Source: Sulfurimonas sediminis
Lineage (GTDB): Bacteria; Campylobacterota; Campylobacteria; Campylobacterales; Sulfurimonadaceae
NCBI RefSeq assembly: GCF_014905115.1
Contig: NZ_CP041235.1
Coordinates: 124,001-188,000 of the forward strand
Direction: 5' to 3'
Length of the DNA stretch: 64,000 nt
The notes below the pieces were generated by a model. That model was not told the DNA's origin. It saw nothing but the letters and a program-made list of their open reading frames with translations, and ran no database searches. The stretch's first letter is position 1; each line of letters begins with the position of its first letter. The translations under genes were made by a program, and so were the position numbers. Shown in pieces: positions 34,159 to 43,630 of this stretch.

Positions 34159-35611
34159 TTAAGAAAGAACCTCTTTCATATTTACATTTTCACCTACTTC
34201 TTCTATCAGTTCGTTCATTAATTGAAAGAGTTTTGTAGAAGCAACTTCAGCTTCAGCAAATCGATTGATGATTTCTTCCTTAATATCTGTTTTTGTAGCA
34301 CATCCACCATTTAATGCACAATCAAGGTTTTTATTTATGAGGTCATGAAATTTTATATGGACAGCTTCCATCTTTTGAAAAGTTGGATTAGAGGCAAAAA
34401 CTTTTTGTCCTTGGGTATAGTACCAAGAACCGAACCCGCAATGTTTATAGTCTTTTTTAATTGTTTCAGTTACTGTACCATTGACAACTGCTGAATAAGC
34501 ATTAGACTTAAAAATTATATGATGTACTTTGTATTTTGCTAAAAATAATGCAAAAGCATTTTTCCCGGCATCAAGCGATACAGTGTGAATATCTGTTTTT
34601 AAAGTATTTATCGTATCTGCAAAATTTTCCATTGTATCATTTGTATTGATAGCAATTTCACTCATATTCCCGGCATTTTCTGAAATTTCATTTGATTGTT
34701 GCTGTAAGTTTTGGATGGTAATACTTATCTCTCCTGTTGCTTTACCGGTTCTCTCTGCAAGCTTACGCACTTCATCGGCGACAACGGCAAAACCACGGCC
34801 ATGCTCCCCGGCACGGGCAGCCTCTATAGCAGCATTGAGCGCAAGAAGATTTGTTTGATCGGCTATATCTTTAATAAGATTGACAACAGTTGTAATATCA
34901 CTTACATTTGTATCTAATTGTTCTATTGCATCAGCTGTTTTTGAAACAAGTTCATTGAGATGAGATACTTCACTTTTCGTTGCTTCTACGGCATTATAGG
35001 TATTATTTGTTACCTGTGAGGCATTTGCAGTGAGTGCAGCTGCTTTTGCAAAAGCAGTCGTCGATGTGTCTATATTGTGACTGATAAGTTCATAATTCGT
35101 TTTTGTTCCGCCGTTAAGTTTTGAAAATTCAGTCGTCAGTACACCCATGAGTTTATACTTCTCATTTGCTTTCATTGCTGAAATTGCTTTTTGAATAGCA
35201 TGAGCTGTCTCTTTAAATTCGCCATGCAATCCTGATGGAAACATACTTCTGTACATCTGCCCTTGACTTACTGCATGAATAGTATTTCTTGTTTCACGTA
35301 AAATGATTTCCATCTGGTCAAGTGAATTATTGATACTCCATGCTATTTTTTCAAGTTTAGTTTCATTTTTATATATGATGACTCGATTTGCAAGTTTTCC
35401 TTGTTCTACATCCTGTAAAACTGTTTCGATTTTATCTATAATTGGATCATTTGCGCGTCTTCTTTTGTTATATGGTATAAATAATGATGCTATACCAAAA
35501 GCAATGCCAAGAATACCGACAATAAGCTGCGATGAAAGTATTAAAAAAATTCCCATAAGAATTATAAGTGCTAAAAGAATAAGTACCTGTGTGTTTTTTT
35601 AAGATATTCAT
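34159..35611 (-). pseudogene. Methyl-accepting chemotaxis protein with CZB domain, frameshifted near the 5' end
   Basis: From 35556 the frame encodes a membrane segment, a HAMP-like region and a signalling domain with the invariant tip ([20 protein letters not shown]). A C-terminal CZB zinc-binding domain follows ([13 protein letters not shown], then [11 protein letters not shown]). The natural start is the ATG at 35611, which overlaps the stop of the PAS gene as ATGA and has AAGGA upstream. Reading from there gives MNILK, then hits a run of seven A (35594-35600) that shifts the frame. One A less joins it to the rest as [20 protein letters not shown]. It resembles CetA, the transducer half of a split energy-taxis receptor. 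Confidence 0.8.
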
Positions 35612-36156
35612 AATTGCATTCCTTTTTGAAGGTTGATAACAAATTCATCATAGGAGAGATTTTTTTGTACTAAAAAATCATCTAAAACTGCTTGCGAGGC
35701 TTTTATGCCTCCACTTTTTTCTGCATCTATTAACAATTTATAAATAGGAATAATGGTTTGGACTGCAGAAGGGGAGGCTTGTCTTCGTACAGATGTATAA
35801 CTGATGACATTGTTATTTGTATCAAAATCGGGAGTAATATAAGCAAAAACCCAATAGTAACTGCCATCTGCTGAAAGATTTTTGACAAAACCGAAGAACT
35901 CTTTTTTTGCTTTGAGTAAATCCCATAATATTTTAAATGCCACTTTTGGCATATCAGGGTGACGAATTATATTATGGTTGGCACCGATTAAATCTGTGGC
36001 AGGATAGCCTGCCATTGCTGTAAATATCTCATTACAGTAAATTATTTTGCCATTTAAATCTGTCTTTGAGACAATAAAATCATTCTCATTGAGTGCTTTT
36101 TCAATATTCTTTATATTTTTTGGTGCATCTTTTTTCGATAAACCTTTGTATGTCAT
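35608..36156 (-). CDS. PAS-domain protein, CetB/Aer-type energy-taxis sensor half
   Basis: The 182-residue soluble protein has one PAS domain (about residues 25-135): TDLNGKIIYCNEIFTAMAGY, GANHNIIRHPDMPKVAF and YTSVRRQASPSAVQ are the Aer-type blocks that usually hold FAD. It has no signalling domain. Its stop overlaps the start of the chemoreceptor gene (ATGA), the arrangement of cetB-cetA in Campylobacter jejuni, where the PAS protein senses redox state and the receptor signals. Order and content match; the identity is inferred. Confidence 0.8.
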   Translation of the reverse strand: MTYKGLSKKDAPKNIKNIEKALNENDFIVSKTDLNGKIIYCNEIFTAMAGYPATDLIGANHNIIRHPDMPKVAFKILWDLLKAKKEFFGFVKNLSADGSYYWVFAYITPDFDTNNNVISYTSVRRQASPSAVQTIIPIYKLLIDAEKSGGIKASQAVLDDFLVQKNLSYDEFVINLQKGMQL

Positions 36157-36250
36157 ATAATAACTCCTTCATTTAGGATAAACCATTGAGTATATTATAT
36201 AGCTTTTAACTAAATTAAGAGTTAAAGGTAGTAGTTTATCTTATTGCCAC

Positions 36251-37504
36251 ACCACAATCCTCTAAAAACTCAATTTTAATATTTGAGCGATAGAGTCATC
36301 CAAATCCCATCTATTGTTGATGAGTTGTTCTTGTATAGATTTTGCACCATTAAGGTGTAAAATATTCAAAATCATACTTCTAAGAATAGTCATTAAAAAT
36401 GGATTTAAATGACAATTATGAGCATCTTCTAAAAGTGAATTATCTTTGTATTGATGCATGGTTTCCACTTTCCAATGGTGTAAAATTTTATTGTGAAAGA
36501 ATTCTGCACTTTCATGAAAATTTGCAATACAGAATTGAATTCTAGTGCTATTAGTAATCTCGCCAGTTTTATGATTTGTTGACTCTACTTTTTTTATAAC
36601 TTTTATTATTGAGCGAATATGAGTTATGCCATTATGATAAAAAGTAGTTGGTTGATATACAAACACCTTCCTATTAATCCATTCATTAGATTGTTGGACA
36701 GGTTTAGCCTTGTAAATATTTGTCGGTTTTATATCTCTTGAAATTTCATCTATTTTATCAAGTAAGGTTTTTTGATTATCTTTTACCTTGGCAATATATT
36801 TTGAACCACTATTTTCGATAGCATCAAGAGTTTTTTTGGGTATTCATTGCATCAAAAGTAAAGATAAATTCATCTCCCAATTCCCCTATCATAGCCTGAA
36901 GGGCAGGTATTTCATTCGACTTCTCTGCTATTTGTTGATGAGCAATTATTACCCCTATCTCAGATAAAACAGCACCAACTACTTCTATTGATCTCTTATC
37001 TTTGTATTTGCTGCCATTCATAACCTTGCCATCTACGCTCAGGTGCTTTCCTCTTGTATCGACATAGGTTCTTATCCATTTCCTAAAAACAACTTCAACT
37101 TCTTGGCTATCAACTTTCGCTAACACATCAGAAACCAAACTTTTCTTTGGTGTTAATATAAACTCTACACCTAATAATCTTTTAACTTGTTCTTTTTGAA
37201 TATGCTTCTCTATCCAAATAGATATTTGCTTATAGTCAGTTGCTCCCATCAATCCAGCCAATACTGAAAGATATAAAATATGTTCTAGTCGGTGTCTTTT
37301 ACCTTGAGGTTTCCGATAGTCTGTCACCTCTGAAAACAATTTTAAAAGTTGATTTGATTGGGCTTGATCTGCATACCCTCTTATAGAACGCTTTTTCGCT
37401 AATTTTTCTCTTGTTTTTGTTGCCATATGTAATCACTTTAGTTTTTTAGAGTTTAAGCAATTATTGTTCTTCTTTTAAATTCCTGTTTTTTTAGGATTGG
37501 GGTG
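36251..37504 (-). mobile_element. ISAs1-family insertion sequence
   Basis: The element is 1254 bp. The ends are related: ACCACAATCCTCTAAAAAC on the left and, read inward from the right, ACACCCCAATCCTAAAAAA. The 10-bp direct repeat TTATTGCCAC flanks it (36241-36250 and 37505-37514), in the 8-10 bp range of this family. It carries one transposase gene, frameshifted. It inserted between the PAS gene and the SQR-like gene. Confidence 0.85.
36262..37426 (-). pseudogene. ISAs1-family transposase with a frameshift in a poly-A run
   Basis: The N-terminal part (LLKLFSEVTDYRKPQGKRHRL, HLSVDGKVMNGS with the first Asp) ends at a stop just after FTFDAMNTQK. The rest continues in another frame as TLDAIENSGSKYIAKVKDNQK to the C-terminal HHWKVETMHQYKDNS and LNPFLMTILRSM. 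The break is in a run of seven A (about 36833-36839 on the plus strand as T); two more A, or one less, restores the frame and the usual QKKT. Programmed frameshifting is not known for this family, so it is most simply a mutation. Confidence 0.85.
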
Positions 37505-37566
37505 TTATTGCCACTTTATGACTTACTGGCATGTACTAGTTTGTTATAGAATGGCGATATCTGTTA

Positions 37567-38748
37567 TTACATCCCGGGAATTCTAGGAATTTTACCGAGT
37601 TTGGAATTACGACAGTACAGTCCCCACCCTTTTTTTAGCCAATGTCCAATGACAGGCATTGGCAACATAAATGCTCGTTTTTCATCTCTGTAAACAAAGG
37701 CCGCTCCATCACCGGTATCCATAACACATAAAATATTCAAATGCTCATGGTAGCCTTTAAAATCACTGCCTCCATTATCACGTTGTTCTATATTGTGAGC
37801 CGTATTTTTTGCCATTACTTCTGCCACATGTCCCTGTTTTGCTCTCCAGTCATACCCTTCAAGTGCTGCAACATCACCAATGGCGTAGATATTGCTCATG
37901 GTACCGTCTTCGTTTAAAACACAGGAGGTGTCATCTGTTTTGACAAAACCGGCATCATTGGTTGGCAAGTCTGAATTTTTTATCACTTCATGTCCATCAC
38001 CTGCAGGAATGAACATCGTAAAATCAGAATCAAGTTTAGAATCGTCTTCAAATACGATACCATCACTTTCAAATTGTTTTATTTTTTTGCCAAAATGCTG
38101 TTTAATACCAAGTTTATTAAACATAACATCCATCATTTTCAGAGCCTGAGGACCCATACGTTTGCCGGGTTCGGCCATTGGTGCGAAAAAAGTGAGTTCA
38201 AAATTATCTCTGATGCCTTTTTTCTTGAGCATATTGTGGACATTAAAAAGAAGTTCAAAGCCCGGTCCGCCACGCACGGCAGAAGTGTCTTTTGGATTGC
38301 CGCCAAAGCCCATACAGATTTTACCGCTTCCTTTTTCTATAAGTGCATCAAGGGCATCTCTGATTTTTAAAGATTGTTCAGGTGCACCACAGATTGAGAG
38401 TGTATTTTCTATACCAGGCGCTTTCATTTTTGCCGCACCCATTGCTATTATGAGATAATCATAGTCATTTAATACATCTCCACCTGCCAAAGTAACGCTG
38501 TTATTTTTTTTTGAAATTTCTGTTACATCATCTATGACAAGTTCAAAATCATGAGCACGTTGCAATTCCCTTAAATCAACACAAACATCTTGAAAGTTAT
38601 TTTCATGAGTTGGAATCCAGATTGAAGTCGGGTAGATATAAAAATAGTCTCTGTTGCTCACCAGTGTAACATCATAATTCATTTTTTTTAAATAAGATGC
38701 CGCATCTACACCGGCAAATCCACCACCTAAAACAAGTACTTTTTTCAT
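37567..38748 (-). CDS. Sulfide:quinone reductase-like FAD oxidoreductase
   Basis: The 393-residue flavoprotein has the N-terminal dinucleotide fold KKVLVLGGGFAGVDAASYLKK, a second one after residue 100 (DYDYLIIAMGAAK), and the FAD-binding IYAIGDVAALEGYDWRAKQG. RDYFYIYPTSIWIP and the conserved Cys in LSICGAPEQS fit the SQR/flavocytochrome c sulfide dehydrogenase group. SQR passes electrons from sulfide to quinone at the membrane surface, as expected in a sulfur oxidiser. The three-cysteine set of classical SQR is not certain, so it could be another type or a related NADH dehydrogenase. Confidence 0.75.
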   Translation of the reverse strand: MKKVLVLGGGFAGVDAASYLKKMNYDVTLVSNRDYFYIYPTSIWIPTHENNFQDVCVDLRELQRAHDFELVIDDVTEISKKNNSVTLAGGDVLNDYDYLIIAMGAAKMKAPGIENTLSICGAPEQSLKIRDALDALIEKGSGKICMGFGGNPKDTSAVRGGPGFELLFNVHNMLKKKGIRDNFELTFFAPMAEPGKRMGPQALKMMDVMFNKLGIKQHFGKKIKQFESDGIVFEDDSKLDSDFTMFIPAGDGHEVIKNSDLPTNDAGFVKTDDTSCVLNEDGTMSNIYAIGDVAALEGYDWRAKQGHVAEVMAKNTAHNIEQRDNGGSDFKGYHEHLNILCVMDTGDGAAFVYRDEKRAFMLPMPVIGHWLKKGWGLYCRNSKLGKIPRIPGM

Positions 38749-38837
38749 ATTGCAACCTTTTATTTGTTCAGATTATCTAAAATATTAGCCAATTTGATGT
38801 TAAAAATATATTAAACAGGGTATTTTTATCGTCAGTT

Positions 38838-39710
38838 TTATTTTTTATTTATAAAGTATACTGCAAACATGCTTATAATTCCGCCAACAATTATATGCAT
38901 CTGCAGAGGCTCATTTAAAATTAACCATGCACTTAAAAGTGCAAAAAAGGGCACTAAAAACATAAAAGAACTTGTTTTTTGACTCCCTATTTTTCCACTG
39001 GCTATAAAGAAAATTGTTGTAGCAACTGTTTGTCCCAATACTGCAAGATAAATAAGTGAAATCCAGAACTTGAGATCTTGTTCAAATACAGCACCAAGGT
39101 TTGCATTGTAGGCATAAATAAAACTAAAAAAAGTAGCGATTACGGAAATAAAAAAACTGTAATGCACCGGATGAATATGCTTTTGTGAATGTTGGGAAAG
39201 AAGTGTGACACCTGCCCAGATAAGAGCACAGAGTAAAAAGTAGATGTTTGAGCTGTGAATAAAGAGGGAAAAATTATTGAGCTGGAGTAAAATATACCCA
39301 CCGACCAGCCCGAGCAAAAGCCCGAAATACTGCCGTGTTGAGAGTCTGCTCTTAAAAATCACAGCAACAAGCAAAAAGGTCATAATAGGGCTGAAGGTTG
39401 TGATAATGACACTGCCCGCACCCGCAAGACCGTATTTTATGCCTAAAAAAGAAAAAACCATGAAGGCTATATTTAAAAAAGAACTGCCGAGGATATATTT
39501 GAATGAGCCCCGTGTCAGTGTCAGTGGAATTTTAAAAAAGTAAAGAATCGGCAAAAAGGCAAGGCTCATCAGAAAAAACCGCCAAAATATGACGACATCC
39601 ATCTCCATTGCAGAGGTGAGAATTTTTAAAGCACTCCATCCGCCGCCCCAAAGCAGCATGGCAAAAATGAGCAGATACGCATAGAGTCTATCGTCGTTTT
39701 TCAAATTCAT
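38838..39710 (-). CDS. EamA/DMT-family transporter
   Basis: The 290-residue protein has ten hydrophobic segments in two EamA repeats (about residues 10-140 and 150-288). Typical blocks are LLWGGGWSALKILTS near the start and PFFALLSAWLILNEPLQ near the end. DMT proteins export metabolites or amino acids; the substrate is unknown. I use the ATG at 39710, inside the last codons of the upstream symporter gene, so translation is probably coupled. Confidence 0.85.
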   Translation of the reverse strand: MNLKNDDRLYAYLLIFAMLLWGGGWSALKILTSAMEMDVVIFWRFFLMSLAFLPILYFFKIPLTLTRGSFKYILGSSFLNIAFMVFSFLGIKYGLAGAGSVIITTFSPIMTFLLVAVIFKSRLSTRQYFGLLLGLVGGYILLQLNNFSLFIHSSNIYFLLCALIWAGVTLLSQHSQKHIHPVHYSFFISVIATFFSFIYAYNANLGAVFEQDLKFWISLIYLAVLGQTVATTIFFIASGKIGSQKTSSFMFLVPFFALLSAWLILNEPLQMHIIVGGIISMFAVYFINKK

Positions 39711-40899
39711 CAACTATTTTTGTGACAATCAAATCGGAGGTGACATTCAGTGAGGTACGACACATATCAAGAATCCTGTCCACGGCAACAATCAAAGCCA
39801 TGTATTCAACAGGCAGTCCAAGCTGGTTGAGTATAATTACCATCATAACAAGTGAGGCACTCGGCAGAGCCGCAACACCGACACTTAGAGAGACAACAGT
39901 AATAGCCAAAAGAATCTGATCCCCCAAGCTCAAAGTGACTCCTGCCAGATTGGCGATATACAATACCGCAACGCTTAAATATGCCGCTGTACCGTCCATA
40001 GAAACCGTAGCCCCCAAAGGCAGGACAAAAGAGGCCGTTTTTTTATCTATACTGCCCATCTCTTCGGTAACACGCATACTCACCGGAAGTGTTGCCGCAG
40101 AAGATGCTGTAGAAAATGCCATAATCGGGGCTTCTCTTACATCTGAGAGATAGCTGTAGGGATTTATTTTTGTAAAAAAACGCAGGACTGCAGGTAAAGT
40201 AACAAGTCCATGAAAAATGATGACACCGATAACAACCAAAACATATTTGTAAAGCCCAAAGATAACATCAATCCCCTGCTCGGCAATAACATAGGAGATG
40301 AGCGAAAAAACACCGACAGGCGTAAGGAGTATCACCCACTCTGCCATTTTCAGCATTGCTTCACTGATGGCTGTAAAGAGGGTGTTTAGTACTTCTTTTT
40401 GTTTTGGAACAAGGTAGAGCGATGCCACGCCAAAAAGAATGGCAAAGACAATGATCTGCATCATTTGGCCCTCTGAGAGGGCATGAAAAATATTGCTGGG
40501 AATAAAACTGAGAATCATATTCTCAAAAGAGAATGGTGCTAAAGTTGTTGCTTTTTCATAAGTAAGCCCGCTACTGCTGACATGCTTGCCGATATGAAAG
40601 ATATCCATTGCGGTTATTGCCGCGGTAACGGCAAGAGCGGTTGTCAAAACATACAAACCGATAGTCTTTAAGCCCATCCGTTTTAAATGTTCAATAGAAC
40701 CAAGTCCAAGAATGGCAACAAATATACTGGCAAAAACAAGAGGCACGACAAGCATCTTCAAAAAATAGACAAAGGCGGTTCCTATCATCTTTTGTTTAAG
40801 CGCCAGTTCTGGAAAAAAGATGCCAAATAACACACCCAGAACAATGCCGAAGATGACAAGGGTGTTTGTTGTTGCATATTTTTTTATTTTTTTGATCAT
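39688..40899 (-). CDS. Dicarboxylate/amino acid:cation symporter (DAACS/GltP type)
   Basis: The 403-residue membrane protein is a glutamate-transporter-fold symporter. Visible are AFSTASSAATLPVSM (hairpin 1 serines), LGATVSMDGTAAYLSVAV (with the MDGT of TM7) and DRILDMCRTSLNVTSDLI (TM8). It takes up dicarboxylates or acidic amino acids with Na+ or H+. I start at the ATG at 40899; the longer frame begins at a TTG inside a repeat. Its upstream 98 bases are a near-perfect inverted copy of those before panE, so both share leader and ribosome-binding sequence. Confidence 0.9.
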   Translation of the reverse strand: MIKKIKKYATTNTLVIFGIVLGVLFGIFFPELALKQKMIGTAFVYFLKMLVVPLVFASIFVAILGLGSIEHLKRMGLKTIGLYVLTTALAVTAAITAMDIFHIGKHVSSSGLTYEKATTLAPFSFENMILSFIPSNIFHALSEGQMMQIIVFAILFGVASLYLVPKQKEVLNTLFTAISEAMLKMAEWVILLTPVGVFSLISYVIAEQGIDVIFGLYKYVLVVIGVIIFHGLVTLPAVLRFFTKINPYSYLSDVREAPIMAFSTASSAATLPVSMRVTEEMGSIDKKTASFVLPLGATVSMDGTAAYLSVAVLYIANLAGVTLSLGDQILLAITVVSLSVGVAALPSASLVMMVIILNQLGLPVEYMALIVAVDRILDMCRTSLNVTSDLIVTKIVDEFEKRR

Positions 40900-40904
40900 T
40901 CTAC

Positions 40905-41051
40905 ATTTCCTCTGTTTCAATTTTTAAGACACCCCGCCCGCACTGCAGAAAAAAATTTAGTTTTTTTCTAAGTCATGCTTTAGCATAGAAAGTACGGGTT
41001 CCAAACAAAAGCATCTTCCATTTTTTTGGAATCGGTACTTTAGTGCCGACT
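40905..41051. repeat. Dispersed repeat copy 3; left half of a 98-bp inverted-repeat pair
   Basis: Bases 40905-41002 are the reverse complement of 43529-43626 with one mismatch in 98. The remainder (to 41051) carries GGAATCGGTACTTTAGTGCC and links to a truncated hairpin unit (CAGCCCGGACTAAAGCAG) that reaches the asnB 3' end. It covers the leader of the symporter gene. Confidence 0.9.
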
Positions 41052-41081
41052 GTTACTGTTTCCTAGCACTCTCAGCCCGGA

Positions 41082-42889
41082 CTAAAGCAGATTTTTCTTT
41101 ATCCAGTAAGATAGTACATAAAGTCCCCATACATGCTGCTTAAAACTCCCCTTTGATGCGGTGTTTATATATTCGTCTAATTTCTTTTTGTGAAACATCC
41201 CTGTTTGCGCATTGACCTCTTGAATGAGGTTGATTTTTTTGGAATGTATCAAATACTCCATATAAGGATTGGAGAAGCCTTTTTTCTTCCGTGTGAGTAT
41301 TGCATCAGGGAGTTTGCCTGTCATGATTTGCTTTAAGAGTGATTTTGTGATGCCGTCTTCATAGCGGAGTTTAGGATCTATGCCAAAAATCAAAGATGTC
41401 AGTTTATGGTCCAAAAACGGGGTGCGGGATTCTATGGAGTGCGCCATGGAAACACGGTCAAGTTTGGTTAAAAAATGCTCCGCTTGAAAAATATTGAGGT
41501 CAATATAGCTGTACCAGATACTTTCATCACTGTGCGCGGAGGTTTCAAAGCGATCTCTGTAGCTTTGCAGGTATTTGAGGCTTTCATTATCTTTGACATT
41601 GCGTCTGAGAAGCTGGTTTTTTTGCAGGTCCGTAAATTTTTCACCGCTTGTACGAAAGAGCAGGGTGTCGTCAAAAATCCGCTTGTACCACTCCCACTCT
41701 CTGTTCATTGAAAAATTGGCACGGAAGTATTTTTTGAGCCAGTTTTTATGCGCCAAACCTGCAGCCTTTTCAATGTCCAGATACTCAAAATACTGTCGGT
41801 AGCCCAAAAAAAGCTCATCCGCACCCTCTCCGCTGAGTACAACTCTGTACCCGTCTTTTTTTATACGCTCAAACAGCAGATACAAAGGCACGGCAGCAGG
41901 ATCATTAAGTGGTTCGTCAAGTGTACCCAGCACCTTGTCGCTTGCACGGATGAAATCATCTTCATCTATTTCCACCTGGATGTTGTCCAAACCCAAAAAC
42001 TCAGCACTTGCTTTGGCATTTTTTCTCTCATCATATTTTGCAAACTCTTTATAACCAAGTGTATATGTTTGTAAATGTGTGTTGTTTTGTTTGGCAAAGT
42101 ATTTGAGTGTGGCAGAGTCTATACCACCAGAAAGGAGTGATGCCATAGGAACATTACACTCTAAACGCAGATGAATGGAGTGTTCTAACGCTTCTTCTAA
42201 CACACGCAAAGCTTCGTGTTTGTTTGTTATCATGTTTGGAGTAACATCAAGCAGGTCAAAGTAGCGTTTAGCGTTTACATGTAACACGCCCCTCTTTACA
42301 TGTAAGGTACTCACCTGCTGAAAGTTTTTCAATACCCTCGTAAAAAGTATTGCGGTGGTGTCGGTGCCAAAAAAGAGAGATAAGAGAGCAGGGCATCATC
42401 GTTGAGTTTACATGTAGATAAAAAAGGCTTGAGCGCTTTGATTTCCGAGGCAAAAACAAAGCTGTCTCCCTGCAGATAAAAAAGTGGTTTTTTCCCGAGT
42501 CTGTCACGAAAAAGGTACAGTGTGTCCCCATCCATTAAAGCAATGGCAAACATACCGCGCAGATGTTGGACAAAATCAACGCCCCATTTCAGATAAGCGG
42601 CGATGATGACTTCACTGTCACTCTCTGTTTCAAAGTCAAAATCAAGCTCTCTTTTTAACGCTTTAAAGTTGTATATCTCTCCGTTGAATGAGAGTAAAAT
42701 ATTGTTATGTTTGCGTGGCTGATGGCTTCTGTGATGGCTGTCAACAATACTGAGGCGCTGATGGGCAAAAAAGAGATTTTTCTTTTGCACAATACCACAG
42801 TAATCAGGTCCACGATGTTTAAGAAGAGACAAGGCGTTTTTTGCCTTGGTCTCATTATATTCGCCGATGATGCCAAAAATCGCACACAT
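41082..42889 (-). pseudogene. asnB: Asparagine synthase (glutamine-hydrolysing), two frameshifts
   Basis: The N-terminal glutaminase domain is clear (catalytic Cys2 in MCAIFGIIG; HRGPDYCG; SFNGEIYNF). The C-terminal synthetase domain is also clear (ASLLSGGIDSATLKYFA pyrophosphatase motif; VVLSGEGADELFLGYRQYF). Between them the frame breaks twice: an extra G in the GGG of CGAGGGTATTG near 42339, and a 7-bp tandem duplication (AAACGCT twice) at about 42264-42277. Undoing both gives a continuous protein through RGIEKLSAGEYLTCKEG and RYFDLLDVTPN. It would make asparagine, or amidate a surface sugar. It overlaps the methyltransferase stop by one base. Confidence 0.85.
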
Positions 42890-43470
42890 TATTTGAAAAA
42901 TCCTACGGTGATGTCATGTTCTATGTAGCCCTCTTCAAATTTTATACGCTTTGCATGTAAACGCTTTGCAAGGGACTCTATGGTCTCAATTGTAATGTAA
43001 TTGTAGGTGTCACTCTTTTTATCGCCATGCAATGCATTGAAAACAAATCCTTTTGTGCAAGAGGCAAAGCAGTTGCGTATAAACAGTTCTGTCTCAAAGG
43101 GAGTAAGAATATTTAAAGCTCCGCTGCAGATGTAGTAGTCAGCCACAGGAAGCCTGGCTTTTGTTATATCGGCACGGATGATTTCACACGCTGTTTTTTC
43201 GCGGGCAATGTCGCACATCTCCTGCAGAGAATCTATGCCGATATATCTGTTTACATGTAGAGCGTTATTTTGTAAAAATCTGTAAAAATCTCCAAAACCG
43301 CAGCCTGCATCGACGATGGCACTCTGTGTAAGATCATCATCAAGCATGGCTGCAATTTTGTCAAATCGTATGCTTTGATGCGCATCAGAGGACCAGTGCA
43401 GACCGCAAGAAGATACCCCATGCTTTTTGAGTGCGGCTTTGTAAAACTTTTCACTGTCGATACGTGGCAT
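42889..43470 (-). CDS. Class I SAM-dependent methyltransferase
   Basis: The 193-residue protein has a Rossmann methyltransferase core: motif I is IVDAGCGFGDFYRFLQ (about residues 52-67), followed by YIGIDSLQEMCDIA (acidic end of strand 2) and YICSGALNILTPFE (motif IV region). The substrate cannot be told. It is co-transcribed with the broken asnB downstream (TAATG overlap), and the pair is enclosed by inverted repeats. Confidence 0.75.
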   Translation of the reverse strand: MPRIDSEKFYKAALKKHGVSSCGLHWSSDAHQSIRFDKIAAMLDDDLTQSAIVDAGCGFGDFYRFLQNNALHVNRYIGIDSLQEMCDIAREKTACEIIRADITKARLPVADYYICSGALNILTPFETELFIRNCFASCTKGFVFNALHGDKKSDTYNYITIETIESLAKRLHAKRIKFEEGYIEHDITVGFFK

Positions 43471-43517
43471 AAGGCTCCTTTTTTACTTTTGCTATTATAT
43501 AATAGTTATGTAAAAAA

Positions 43518-43626
43518 GCCGACATTTCGGAACCCGTACTTTCTATGCTAAAGCATGACTTAGAAAAAAACTAAATTTTTTTCTGCAGTGCGGGCGGAGT
43601 GTCTTAAAAATTGAAACAGAGGAAAT
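43518..43626. repeat. Dispersed repeat copy 4; right half of a 98-bp inverted-repeat pair
   Basis: Bases 43529-43626 match the reverse complement of 40905-41002 in 97 of 98 positions. They include the CTGCAGTGCGGGCGG core, the AAAAATTGAAACAGAGGAAAT leader end and the ribosome-binding site for panE. The pair encloses 2.5 kb with the methyltransferase and asnB. Confidence 0.92.
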
Positions 43627-43630
43627 ATAT

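Noticed and set aside
36262-37426. Programmed frameshifting in the ISAs1 transposase
   Set aside because: The A-run is slippery, but the family is a single-frame transposase and the shift needed is +1, not the usual -1; mutation is simpler.
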